DNA of 64,000 bases from the NCBI GenBank assembly GCA_016932415.1, contig JAFGCX010000017.1, positions 32,310 through 96,309 of the forward strand, given 5' to 3'. Within the stretch, counting starts at the first letter, position 1, and each line of letters opens with the position of its first letter. The notes under the pieces were generated by a model. The model saw only the letters and a list, made by a program, of their open reading frames with translations, was not told the origin of the DNA and did not search any database. Shown one piece after another: positions 43,165 to 50,509 of this stretch. The stretch comes from Candidatus Krumholzibacteriota bacterium (lineage in GTDB: Bacteria > Krumholzibacteriota > Krumholzibacteriia > Krumholzibacteriales > Krumholzibacteriaceae). A program made the translations under genes and the position numbers.

Positions 43165-44892
43165 ATGAGTACAGAGCGATACTGCATGCCGAGAGGCGGG
43201 AAAAGCTATATTTTCGTCGGGTCTGATGAACCGTTGATCGGCGAGACGATAGGGACGATGCTGGGGAGGATCGCCAGGACATACCCTGACAACGAAGCGC
43301 TGGTCTTTGTTCCCCGGGACGAAAGATATACATACAGGCAGCTTTACAAGGTCTGCGTCCGGGCGGCAAAGAGCCTCATGGCCCTTGGAGTAAAAAAGGG
43401 CGATCGGGTGGCGATCTGGGCTACGAATCACCCCGAGTGGGTGATAGCGCAGTTTTCAACAGCCATGATAGGGGCAGTCCTTGTGACAGTCAATCCGGCC
43501 TACAGGACGCACGAACTCGAACACGGGCTTAGGGATTCCGAGGTCCAGACGCTGATTCTTATCCCCTCGTTCAAATCCTCCAATTACATAGAGATGCTTA
43601 ATTCGGTCGTACCCGAACTGGCATCATCGGAGCCGGGCAGGCTTGAGTCGAAAAATCTGCCGCTTCTGAGGAATGTCATGCTGATCGGGGGGGAGAAGAC
43701 CCCCGGCATGTTCACTCTCGATGAGTTCATGGCTCTCGGGGAGAAGATAAGCGAGGAGGATTATGAAGACCGTTGCATGGAACTCGATTTCGACGACGTG
43801 ATAAACATCCAGTACACTTCGGGAACGACAGGAATGCCCAAGGGGGCAAGCCTTACTCACCATAATATTCTCAATAACGGATATCACGTCGGTGAGACGA
43901 TGAGGCTCGGTAACCGCGACAGGCTCTGTATTCCTGTTCCTTTCTATCACTGTTTCGGGATGGTGCTTTCAAATCTCGCCTGCGTGACGCATGGGGCGAC
44001 AATGGTCATCCCGGGAGAGTATTTCGAGCCGGAATCGGTACTTCGGGCGGTGGAGAAGGAAAAATGCACGGCACTTCATGGAGTTCCAACGATGTTCATC
44101 GCCGAACTCTCCCTGCCGAATTTCACCGATTTTGATCTGGGGACGCTCAGGACCGGGATCATGGCCGGAGCGCCATGCCCGATAGAGGTGATGAAAAGGG
44201 TAAACGACGAGATGAACATGAAGGAAGTCACGATAGCGTACGGCCAGACGGAGACTTCACCGGTCATCACGCAGACTCCCTACAACGGATCTCTCGAGAC
44301 AAGAACGACCACGGTCGGGCCTCCGATCCCGCATACAGAGGTCAAGATCATCTCTCCCGAGACAGGAAGGATAGTTCCGCTTGGCGACCAGGGTGAACTT
44401 TGCTGCCGGGGTTACCAGGTGATGAGAGGTTATTACAATAACGAGGCGGCCACCAACGAGACGATCGATGAAGCAGGATGGATACATACAGGCGATCTCG
44501 CGGTGATGAGAGACGACGGAGCGTGCAAGATAACCGGCCGGATAAAGAATATGATCATCAGGGGAGGGGAGAATGTGTATCCGCGTGAGATCGAGGAGTA
44601 TTTCTTCACCAACCCGAAGGTGCAGGATGCCCAGGTCTTCGGCGTTCCCGATAAAAAGTACGGCGAAGAGATATGTATCTGGATAAAGCTGAACGAAGGG
44701 GAGACTTCGAGCGAAGAAGAGATAAAGGCTTTCTGCAAAGGGAAAATAGCTCACTACAAGATCCCGCGGTATATCAAGTTCGTCGATGAATTCCCGATGA
44801 CGGTAACTGGAAAGATACAGAAATTCAAAATGCGTGATATGGCGATAGAGGAGTTCGGGCTTCAGACCGACGCGGGGATCGAAACAGCGTGA
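43165..44892 (+). CDS. AMP-forming acyl-CoA synthetase
   Basis: A 575-residue adenylate-forming ligase that activates a carboxylic acid with ATP and CoA. Core motifs: P-loop YTSGTTGMPKGASLTHHN, YGQTETSPV, TGDLAVMRDDG, ITGRIKNMIIRGGENVYP and the catalytic Lys in TVTGKIQKFKMR. Length and motifs fit medium/long-chain fatty acyl-CoA ligases of the FadD type rather than acetyl-CoA synthetase. The substrate cannot be read from sequence. AAAGG lies 9 bp before the ATG. It ends at a bidirectional terminator shared with pfk. Confidence 0.93.
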   Translation: MSTERYCMPRGGKSYIFVGSDEPLIGETIGTMLGRIARTYPDNEALVFVPRDERYTYRQLYKVCVRAAKSLMALGVKKGDRVAIWATNHPEWVIAQFSTAMIGAVLVTVNPAYRTHELEHGLRDSEVQTLILIPSFKSSNYIEMLNSVVPELASSEPGRLESKNLPLLRNVMLIGGEKTPGMFTLDEFMALGEKISEEDYEDRCMELDFDDVINIQYTSGTTGMPKGASLTHHNILNNGYHVGETMRLGNRDRLCIPVPFYHCFGMVLSNLACVTHGATMVIPGEYFEPESVLRAVEKEKCTALHGVPTMFIAELSLPNFTDFDLGTLRTGIMAGAPCPIEVMKRVNDEMNMKEVTIAYGQTETSPVITQTPYNGSLETRTTTVGPPIPHTEVKIISPETGRIVPLGDQGELCCRGYQVMRGYYNNEAATNETIDEAGWIHTGDLAVMRDDGACKITGRIKNMIIRGGENVYPREIEEYFFTNPKVQDAQVFGVPDKKYGEEICIWIKLNEGETSSEEEIKAFCKGKIAHYKIPRYIKFVDEFPMTVTGKIQKFKMRDMAIEEFGLQTDAGIETA

Positions 44893-44942
44893 CGGGAAGC
44901 CGTCCGCTGGCTAGCCAGCTGTTTCAGGTTTGTGATGACAGT

Positions 44943-44976
44943 AAAAAGGGGCACTCTCCTGGGTGAGCGCCCCTTT
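44943..44976. terminator. Bidirectional terminator between the acyl-CoA ligase and phosphofructokinase genes
   Basis: AAAGGGGC (44945-44952) pairs with GCCCCTTT (44969-44976), with CTC/GAG continuing the stem. On the minus strand it is followed by TTTTTAC, so it ends the leftward pfk transcript well. On the plus strand the T run is only three bases. Confidence 0.85.
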
Positions 44977-44987
44977 GAATCATTGAT

Positions 44988-46175
44988 CTACTCTGCGGAA
45001 GTCGGACTTTCCTGGTATCTGCCTACCGAAGCTCCGAGTGATTCGGCGGTTCTCACCATCTGGCCTTCGGGATCGACGACCTTGAGTTTTTTTACCGCGC
45101 TTCTGATATCGGCTGACCTGATCTCCCTGCCCCTCAGGCAGACCATTTTGCCGTAATGGCCCTTTCCTATCAGATGGGCAGCCTCGACACCGAACCTTGT
45201 CGCCAGGATCCGGTCATACGTGGTGGGAGTGCCACCCCGCTGGATGTGGCCGAGCACCGTTACGCGCGTCTCCATCTTTGCCAGTAAGGTTATCTTCTCG
45301 GCAACCCACCTTCCAATCCCTCCGAGACGGCCAGGCGTACCGTCGGCACCGGGATCCTTTTCGTATACCTTCCTGCCTCCTTCGGGGAAGGCTCCCTCCG
45401 CGACTATTACGATACTGAATTTCTTTCCCCTCTTCTTCCTGTCGAGGATATGTCCGCATACGGCGTTCAGATCGAATGGGATCTCGGGGATCAATATCAC
45501 GTCGGCGCCTCCGGCTATTCCGGCTTCGAGCGCTATCCAGCCGCAATCGCGGCCCATCACCTCGAGAACAAGTACTCTGTGGTGGCTTTCAGCTGTAGTA
45601 TGCAGCCTGTCCAGCGCGCTCGTCGCGCAATCGACAGCGCTGTTGAATCCAAACGTCACATCGGTGACGTCGAGGTCATTATCTATAGTCTTCGGTACAC
45701 CCACGACAGGAATACCCTTTTCATAAATAGCCTGGGCGATCTTCATCGTGCCGTCCCCACCAACCGCTACAAGCACATCGATCTTCATCTTTTTTATGTT
45801 TCTGACGATATCGCCGGTGACATCTTTGAAGAAGGATTTCCCCTTTTCCCTCATCGGATACCTCAGGGGATTCCCCCTGTTGGATGTACCGAGGATAGTC
45901 CCCCCCTTAAGCTGCAACCCGGACATCATCGTAGAATTGAGAAGCTCGGTTCTGGACTCGAGGAGCCCGTCAAAGCCATCCTGTATCCCCAGTACTTCCC
46001 AGCCATAGTCCGATCGTGCCGAGCGTACGAGGCCTTTTATCACGGCGTTCAGACCGGGGCAATCTCCTCCCCCGGTAAGGACCGCGATCTTCTTGATCTT
46101 TTCGGGATCGATCATTTTTCCAGCGGTGGAAGACTTTTTAGCCACGGCATTCTTCTCCTTGTTATTAACAACCAC
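44988..46175 (-). CDS. pfkA: 6-phosphofructokinase, group III (mixed ATP/PPi determinants)
   Basis: A 395-residue PFK that phosphorylates fructose 6-phosphate. Motifs: AVLTGGGDCPGLNAVIKG, VAVGGDGTMKIA, GVPKTIDNDLD with the catalytic Asp, and EVMGRDCGWIALEAG. At the two positions that separate donors, the residue after GGD is Gly (ATP-type; PPi enzymes have Asp), while PKTIDND carries Lys (PPi-type; classic ATP enzymes have Gly). This Gly/Lys combination is known in group III enzymes, which mostly use ATP. An N-terminal extension of ~25 residues is present; GTG 46175 has GGAG ahead, and GTG 46145 is an alternative. Confidence 0.93.
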   Translation of the reverse strand: MVVNNKEKNAVAKKSSTAGKMIDPEKIKKIAVLTGGGDCPGLNAVIKGLVRSARSDYGWEVLGIQDGFDGLLESRTELLNSTMMSGLQLKGGTILGTSNRGNPLRYPMREKGKSFFKDVTGDIVRNIKKMKIDVLVAVGGDGTMKIAQAIYEKGIPVVGVPKTIDNDLDVTDVTFGFNSAVDCATSALDRLHTTAESHHRVLVLEVMGRDCGWIALEAGIAGGADVILIPEIPFDLNAVCGHILDRKKRGKKFSIVIVAEGAFPEGGRKVYEKDPGADGTPGRLGGIGRWVAEKITLLAKMETRVTVLGHIQRGGTPTTYDRILATRFGVEAAHLIGKGHYGKMVCLRGREIRSADIRSAVKKLKVVDPEGQMVRTAESLGASVGRYQESPTSAE

Positions 46176-46372
46176 AACTGCTCCTCTCCGCGTTGATGGC
46201 AGGCACTTTTGTCATTCAGGTCCGGATTTCTTGAGATCTCCCGCCCCGGTACGCGAATAAGCGGTATGTACGGTTTTTCCGATACCGGGATATTATAACA
46301 TTCGGCAAAACTTTGAAAATGTTTAAATAAAAAGGGGTGGTGACAATCTTCCCAAAAGGTATATACAGTTTC

Positions 46373-46401
46373 TTGACCGTAAGGGACAAATCTGTTATCT
46401 T
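46373..46401 (+). promoter_or_regulatory. Promoter of the YHS-like lipoprotein gene
   Basis: TTGACC (46373-46378), a 17-bp spacer and TATCTT (46396-46401). Confidence 0.6.
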
Positions 46402-46492
46402 CGCCCTGCGAGCCGGCCGAAGTGGTACACGGCCGGTGGATTATGAGAAGGATTGCAAGAAGAAAAGTGTTGTTTCAGACGGAGGTCGTGGA

Positions 46493-46762
46493 ATGAAGAG
46501 AGTCCTTGTGGTATTTCTTGTAGCGCTTATGGTCGCGTCAGTCGGATGCGGCAAAAAACAGGAAGAGCAGAAAACCGACAGCCAGACCGAGGTAAAGAGA
46601 GTAAAGGGCGGGTATCTTATAGATCCGGTCGACAAACAGATGATCGATGTTGAGAATTCGCAGTACTCTTATGTCTACAAGGAGATCGAATACAAGTTCA
46701 ACAGCAAGGAAAACATGGAAGCGTTCATGAAAGATCCTGAGAAATACCTTGCCAAAAAATAG
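46493..46762 (+). CDS. Small lipoprotein with a YHS-like domain lacking cysteines
   Basis: An 89-residue lipoprotein (signal VLVVFLVALMVASVGC). The mature part has a polar linker and then DPVDKQMIDVENSQYSYVYK, which continues into EIEYKFNSKENMEAFMKDPEKYL. This has the shape of a YHS domain (DPVCGM, a YxYxGxxYxFCS-like strand, and F..DPEKYL), but both metal-binding cysteines are replaced (Lys and Asn). It may be a structural relic or bind something else. GGAGG lies 8 bp before ATG 46493. It is a single gene between a promoter and a perfect terminator. Confidence 0.75.
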   Translation: MKRVLVVFLVALMVASVGCGKKQEEQKTDSQTEVKRVKGGYLIDPVDKQMIDVENSQYSYVYKEIEYKFNSKENMEAFMKDPEKYLAKK

Positions 46763-46811
46763 CCGGTCCGGCTTTTTGCATTTTGCAAAGCCTGATGCTT
46801 ATAATGAGACG

Positions 46812-46838
46812 AAAGTCCCCCTTCCGGGGGACTTTTTT
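46812..46838 (+). terminator. Rho-independent terminator of the YHS-like lipoprotein gene
   Basis: AAAGTCCCCC pairs with GGGGGACTTT around a four-base TTCC loop and runs into TTTTTT: a textbook terminator. Confidence 0.95.
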
Positions 46839-47030
46839 ATGTCCTGTCATTCCCTGAAGTGCCTTCCGATTCCCCTGAAGTCCCTGTCGTGTCTTGTCAT
46901 GAAACCGCTGTTCTGACAACGGGTTCAGAGTATTTTGCCGGATGCCCGGCTCTTTCCCCGTTTCCCCTCTGTGACTAAAGTCCCGGTTTTGGAATACCTG
47001 TTGCGCAAAGAGGTCCCCGTAGGAGTTTCA

Positions 47031-47055
47031 GCAGCTTTCTGCTTCAGAAAGGTGC
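47031..47055 (+). promoter_or_regulatory. Leader hairpin of the surface operon
   Basis: GCAGCTTTCTG pairs with CAGAAAGGTGC around a three-base loop, with one G-G mismatch, about 95 bp before the first gene. No T run follows, so it is not a plain terminator; a role in leader regulation is an inference. Confidence 0.45.
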
Positions 47056-47148
47056 GACCCATTATAAAGATCCTCCCTGTTGCGTGTACCGCAGCTTACC
47101 GCGTGGATACTCCGACTTCGAGTGGAGGAAAAAAAGGAGGACAGCCAG

Positions 47149-47637
47149 ATGAGAAGAAGTCTTATGGCTGTGGTCTTTCTTTCCGTGATGACCTTCTCCG
47201 CCGCGGCATCGGCCGGAAAGCCCGAGCTTTCCAGCGAGATGACGGCCGTGAAGATTGTCATTGAAAAAGAAAACCATGAGATCAGAGTGCCCGCAGAGAC
47301 GGTGTATCCGAATGATATGGTCGAATACACCCTTGTCTGCCGCAATACCGGTGATGAATCAGCTTCGGATGTAGGCGTGATCGGACCGGTACCGACAGGT
47401 ACTTCTTACCTTGACAAGACTGCCAGCGAGATCGATGGGGCTACGCCCGTTTTCAGTATCGATGGTGGAGAAAGCTACCACCAGGCACCAGTCACATATG
47501 AGGTTGTCAGGAAAGACGGGAGCAGGGAGATAAAGACTGCCACCCCGGACATGATAACCCACATCAAATGGGTGGTCGCCGGAGAGATCGACGCTGGCAG
47601 AGAAGTCAAAGTCTCTTACCGCGTGCAGGTCAAGTAG
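47149..47637 (+). CDS. Small secreted single-domain DUF11 protein
   Basis: A 162-residue protein with a signal peptide (SLMAVVFLSVMTFSAAASAG) and one DUF11 domain: VYPNDMVEYTLVCRNTGDE, VGVIGPVPTGTSYLDKTAS, then HIKWVVAGEIDAGREVKVSY. DUF11 is an Ig-like fold common in bacterial surface fibres. AAGGAGG lies 8 bp ahead of ATG 47149; the open frame further upstream has no signal. It is the first gene of the run of five envelope genes and may be a pilin-like building block or cap. Confidence 0.85.
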   Translation: MRRSLMAVVFLSVMTFSAAASAGKPELSSEMTAVKIVIEKENHEIRVPAETVYPNDMVEYTLVCRNTGDESASDVGVIGPVPTGTSYLDKTASEIDGATPVFSIDGGESYHQAPVTYEVVRKDGSREIKTATPDMITHIKWVVAGEIDAGREVKVSYRVQVK

Positions 47638-47671
47638 ACAGACCCGGCTTCTCGAATCGGTTTTTAATCAG

Positions 47672-47687
47672 CGCCCCTGAGGGGGCG
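47672..47687 (+). promoter_or_regulatory. GC hairpin in the first junction of the surface operon
   Basis: CGCCCC pairs with GGGGCG around a TGAG tetraloop, 35 bp past the first gene. It has no T tail. Confidence 0.5.
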
Positions 47688-47701
47688 TATCAAGGTGGAA
47701 A

Positions 47702-47715
47702 GCCCATGCATGGGC
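47702..47715. promoter_or_regulatory. Perfect 14-bp palindrome before the 900-aa DUF11 gene
   Basis: GCCCATGCATGGGC is identical to its reverse complement and sits 20 bp ahead of the start, next to the AGAAGGATGG ribosome site. It could be a protein-binding operator or a translational control element. Confidence 0.6.
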
Positions 47716-47734
47716 AGAAGGATGGTGATCAGCT

Positions 47735-50437
47735 ATGACGCTGAAAAAACTGACAGGTTCTGTTCTTCCTGTCATAGTGCTTGCGGTGCTGCTCGTTTCG
47801 GCATCAGCGCAGGCGCAGACGCCTGCCGGCACCACGATCCGGAACCAGGCCTCGGCCACGTTCCAGGATGCTGTCGGCAATACATATACGACGACGTCGA
47901 ATGAAGTCACGACGATCGTGCTTCCGGTCTACGGCGTCTCGGTCCTTCCGGATGATTCAGGTGAAACGCCACCGGTGGTACCGGCGCTTTCGCAGACGGC
48001 GATCCCCGGACAGACGGTCTATTTCAGTTATAACCTGACCAACACCGGAAACGACGCCGACGATTTCACGATCGAACCTCTGCTCGACGCCGTGAACACA
48101 TCGATGACCCTCGGTCTCGGCAGTATAACGATCTATCACGATATGAACGGCAACGGCGTTCTCGACGGCGGAGAACCGGCTATCTCAGCCGGTGGAGTTC
48201 CCGGAAATCTCGGGCCTGTAGCTGCCGGCACGACGGTCAGCCTGCTCGTTTCGTACCAGGTACCCGCCGCGGCGGTGGCCGGTGAAGTGGCGTATGTAGG
48301 TCTGCAGGCGACCTCCGTTGGAGATGCCGCTCAGATCGACACCCGTAACTATCACCTGACGGCTGTCGTCAGTGACGCGTCCCTTACCGCTTCGATGTCG
48401 GCCCTCCCGGCCAATGTCGATCCGGGAAACACAGTCACATACTCAGTGACCGGCTCCAATGTCGGAAGCGATGATGCTCACGGCGTCAATATCGCTTCAG
48501 TAGGGCTTACCGGCGTGCTGATCTATGATATTATTCCGATCGATCCTTCATCGGGCAACCCGCTGGCTCTTGCGGGCGCTCCGGCCGGGGCTCCCGCGGG
48601 TGGTACGAGACTTTATCTGCCCACGGGAAACTCGACAGCAGGATCTCCCGAAACGTGGGCATGGTCGACATCGGCCGCTGCAGGCGATATCGCCGTCGCT
48701 TACGTGACAAATGGCGATATGACGATCGGGCAGAACTATACTTTCACTTATGACGTGACCGTCCCCACGACGATGCCGGCCGGTATCATAAACAACAGCG
48801 CCGCGGTGGCGTTCGTTGATAATAACGCCGGTACGCCGGATCCCACGATCGTCGTCACGAACAACACCCAGGTCAACGTCAACATCCTTGCCGACGTCAT
48901 GGTCGGTCCGAACGGAGCTCCCGGAGCGGGTACTCCTCCTCTGTATAACGACGATCTTCAGGCAGTCGCCCTCGCCTATGCGAATACGACTGTCGATTTC
49001 GTCAATACTGTCCGTAATGATGGCAATGCCGCCGATGAGATCAATATTCAGCTCGATGCCGCTTCGACGATACCGGGCGGATGGTCGGTACAGCTTCTTC
49101 GCAGCGACGGCGTGACGCCCCTTAACGACTTTGGCGGCGACGGCATCGTCGACGTCGGCAATGTCAACCCAGGCGTAAGCGTCGATTTCATCGTCCGGGT
49201 AATGATACCCGGCACCGCTGCCGCCGGTGGTCCGTACAACGCGGTAATAAACGCGATATCGGCAAACAATCCGGCCGAATTCAACCAGACTAACGACGAG
49301 ATCACCGCTGTCAATCCAGCCGCTGTCGATATAGGAAACTATGACGGCGCGGTCGGAACCAACAATGTCGCGGTCAACCAGAATGTCAATCCCGGCAACC
49401 TTGTCGATTTCGCGCTCGACGTGATCAACACCGGCGGATCGAGTGACAACTTCAATCTGTCCTCGACATTCCCCGCCGGATGGGCAGTCACATACTATCT
49501 GGATTCCAATGGAAATGGTGTGCTGGATGTGCCCGAGCTCACACCTATCGCCAATGTAGGCCCGGTCGCTGCGGGCCTTGAAGTCAACCTTATCGCCCGG
49601 GTCAATGTCCCGGCCGGTGAAGTACCTGGCGTCAATCCTGTGGCTTTCAGGGCAACTTCGGCAAACAATCCTGCCATCTTCGATGAGATAGGCAACACGG
49701 TGACGGTAAATGGTGCCCCCTCGGTCGCCATAGTGCCTGATCGAAATGGAACGGGAACAGCTGGCGGAACGATCCGTTACCAGCACACCGTTACGAATAC
49801 GGGGAACGTCGACGACACGTTCCTTCTCAGCTTCGTCAGTTCAAACGCGTGGAGCTACGCATTCTTCGATCTGGCGAACAATCCTATCGCTTCGGTCAAT
49901 CTCGTGGCCGGCGCCAGTGACGATATCATAGTACAGATATCGATCCCCGGCGGCGTAGCGATGGGTACGGTCGAGACCGGTACGATAACGGTCACAGGAA
50001 GCGGAACTGGAGCGACCGATTCGGCGACAGATATCACGACGATCGTCGCCGGCAACCTCGTTCTCACAAAATCGGTCAACCCGGCCGGTAATCAGGCTCC
50101 AGGAACGGAACTGACCTACAGGACGGATTACTCGAACGTAGGTACAGGTGATCTCGACACGATAGTGCTCTTCGACATGATTCCGGCATGGACCCAGTTC
50201 CGCGTCGGATCAGAGGTAAGCGGCACTTTCGCTCCGGGGATCACGGCTATCACTATTGATTTCTCCGATGATGGCGCGGCGACATGGACGTACGTACCGG
50301 TAAGCGGTGGCGGCGGCGCTCCTGCCGGATTTGATGCCAACGTGACCAATGTCAGGTGGACCTTGACAGGTACTCTGGCTGGTGGCGACGGTACGGCAGA
50401 CGGTGTCGGTTTCATTGTCAGGATCATCGCAGAATAA
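47735..50437 (+). CDS. Large lysine-poor, cysteine-free DUF11/NEW3-type surface protein
   Basis: A 900-residue secreted protein (signal LPVIVLAVLLVSASAQAQ). It is built of about six Ig-like units of 100-140 residues. Recurring patterns are PGQTVYFSYNLTNTGNDADD, NGNGVLDGGEP and NGNGVLDVPEL acidic loops, and LGPVAAGTTVSLLV/VGPVAAGLEVNLIA strands. The C-terminal 130 residues are a canonical DUF11 domain (LVLTKSVNPAGN to the end). After the signal the mature protein has one lysine (in LVLTKSVNP) and no cysteine. It is very rich in Ala, Gly, Asn, Asp, Val and Thr, as in S-layer or fibre proteins. It likely forms an extracellular filament or sheath. Confidence 0.85.
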   Translation: MTLKKLTGSVLPVIVLAVLLVSASAQAQTPAGTTIRNQASATFQDAVGNTYTTTSNEVTTIVLPVYGVSVLPDDSGETPPVVPALSQTAIPGQTVYFSYNLTNTGNDADDFTIEPLLDAVNTSMTLGLGSITIYHDMNGNGVLDGGEPAISAGGVPGNLGPVAAGTTVSLLVSYQVPAAAVAGEVAYVGLQATSVGDAAQIDTRNYHLTAVVSDASLTASMSALPANVDPGNTVTYSVTGSNVGSDDAHGVNIASVGLTGVLIYDIIPIDPSSGNPLALAGAPAGAPAGGTRLYLPTGNSTAGSPETWAWSTSAAAGDIAVAYVTNGDMTIGQNYTFTYDVTVPTTMPAGIINNSAAVAFVDNNAGTPDPTIVVTNNTQVNVNILADVMVGPNGAPGAGTPPLYNDDLQAVALAYANTTVDFVNTVRNDGNAADEINIQLDAASTIPGGWSVQLLRSDGVTPLNDFGGDGIVDVGNVNPGVSVDFIVRVMIPGTAAAGGPYNAVINAISANNPAEFNQTNDEITAVNPAAVDIGNYDGAVGTNNVAVNQNVNPGNLVDFALDVINTGGSSDNFNLSSTFPAGWAVTYYLDSNGNGVLDVPELTPIANVGPVAAGLEVNLIARVNVPAGEVPGVNPVAFRATSANNPAIFDEIGNTVTVNGAPSVAIVPDRNGTGTAGGTIRYQHTVTNTGNVDDTFLLSFVSSNAWSYAFFDLANNPIASVNLVAGASDDIIVQISIPGGVAMGTVETGTITVTGSGTGATDSATDITTIVAGNLVLTKSVNPAGNQAPGTELTYRTDYSNVGTGDLDTIVLFDMIPAWTQFRVGSEVSGTFAPGITAITIDFSDDGAATWTYVPVSGGGGAPAGFDANVTNVRWTLTGTLAGGDGTADGVGFIVRIIAE

Positions 50438-50438
50438 A

Positions 50439-50480
50439 CGTGAATTCACGCGGTGGGGCAGGGCTCGTCCCTCCCCGCCG
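50439..50480. promoter_or_regulatory. Palindrome and strong hairpin between the 900-aa and 1,983-aa genes
   Basis: CGTGAATTCACG (50439-50450) is a perfect 12-bp palindrome. Directly after it 50451-50480 folds into a stem of CGG, T-G, GGGG and GGG pairs with a small asymmetric bulge and a five-base loop. There is no T tail. It sits just before the start of the barrel gene and could hold back ribosomes or polymerase and so set the ratio of fibre to barrel. Confidence 0.6.
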
Positions 50481-50509
50481 TACAATATTGGAACCGGCGA
50501 GGCGGCGCC

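Larger units (their letters stand above)
46763..47148. other. Intergenic region upstream of the 14-kb surface operon
   Basis: 386 bp without a gene. Contains the terminator of the YHS-like gene (46812-46838), a weak sigma54-like TGGAAT-TTGC pair at 46990-47005, and a 10-bp-stem hairpin at 47031-47055. It probably includes the operon promoter and a leader RNA. Confidence 0.45.

Noticed and set aside
45450..46196. Plus-strand frame opposite the phosphofructokinase gene
   Set aside because: A shadow of the well-supported pfk gene with no signal or family match.
46990..47005. Sigma54-type promoter (TGGAAT-N-TTGC) before the surface operon
   Set aside because: Only GG and GC spacing fit; the CACG block and the last base differ, and no sigma54 activator is encoded in the window.
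47031..47055. c-di-GMP or other known riboswitch in the surface-operon leader
   Set aside because: Only a simple hairpin is visible; the conserved core bases of the known classes that I could recall are missing.
48548..49786. Minus-strand frame of 412 codons opposite the 900-aa DUF11 gene
   Set aside because: The product is Asp/Arg/Ser-rich nonsense produced by the repetitive GC-biased codons of the real gene; no start signal.
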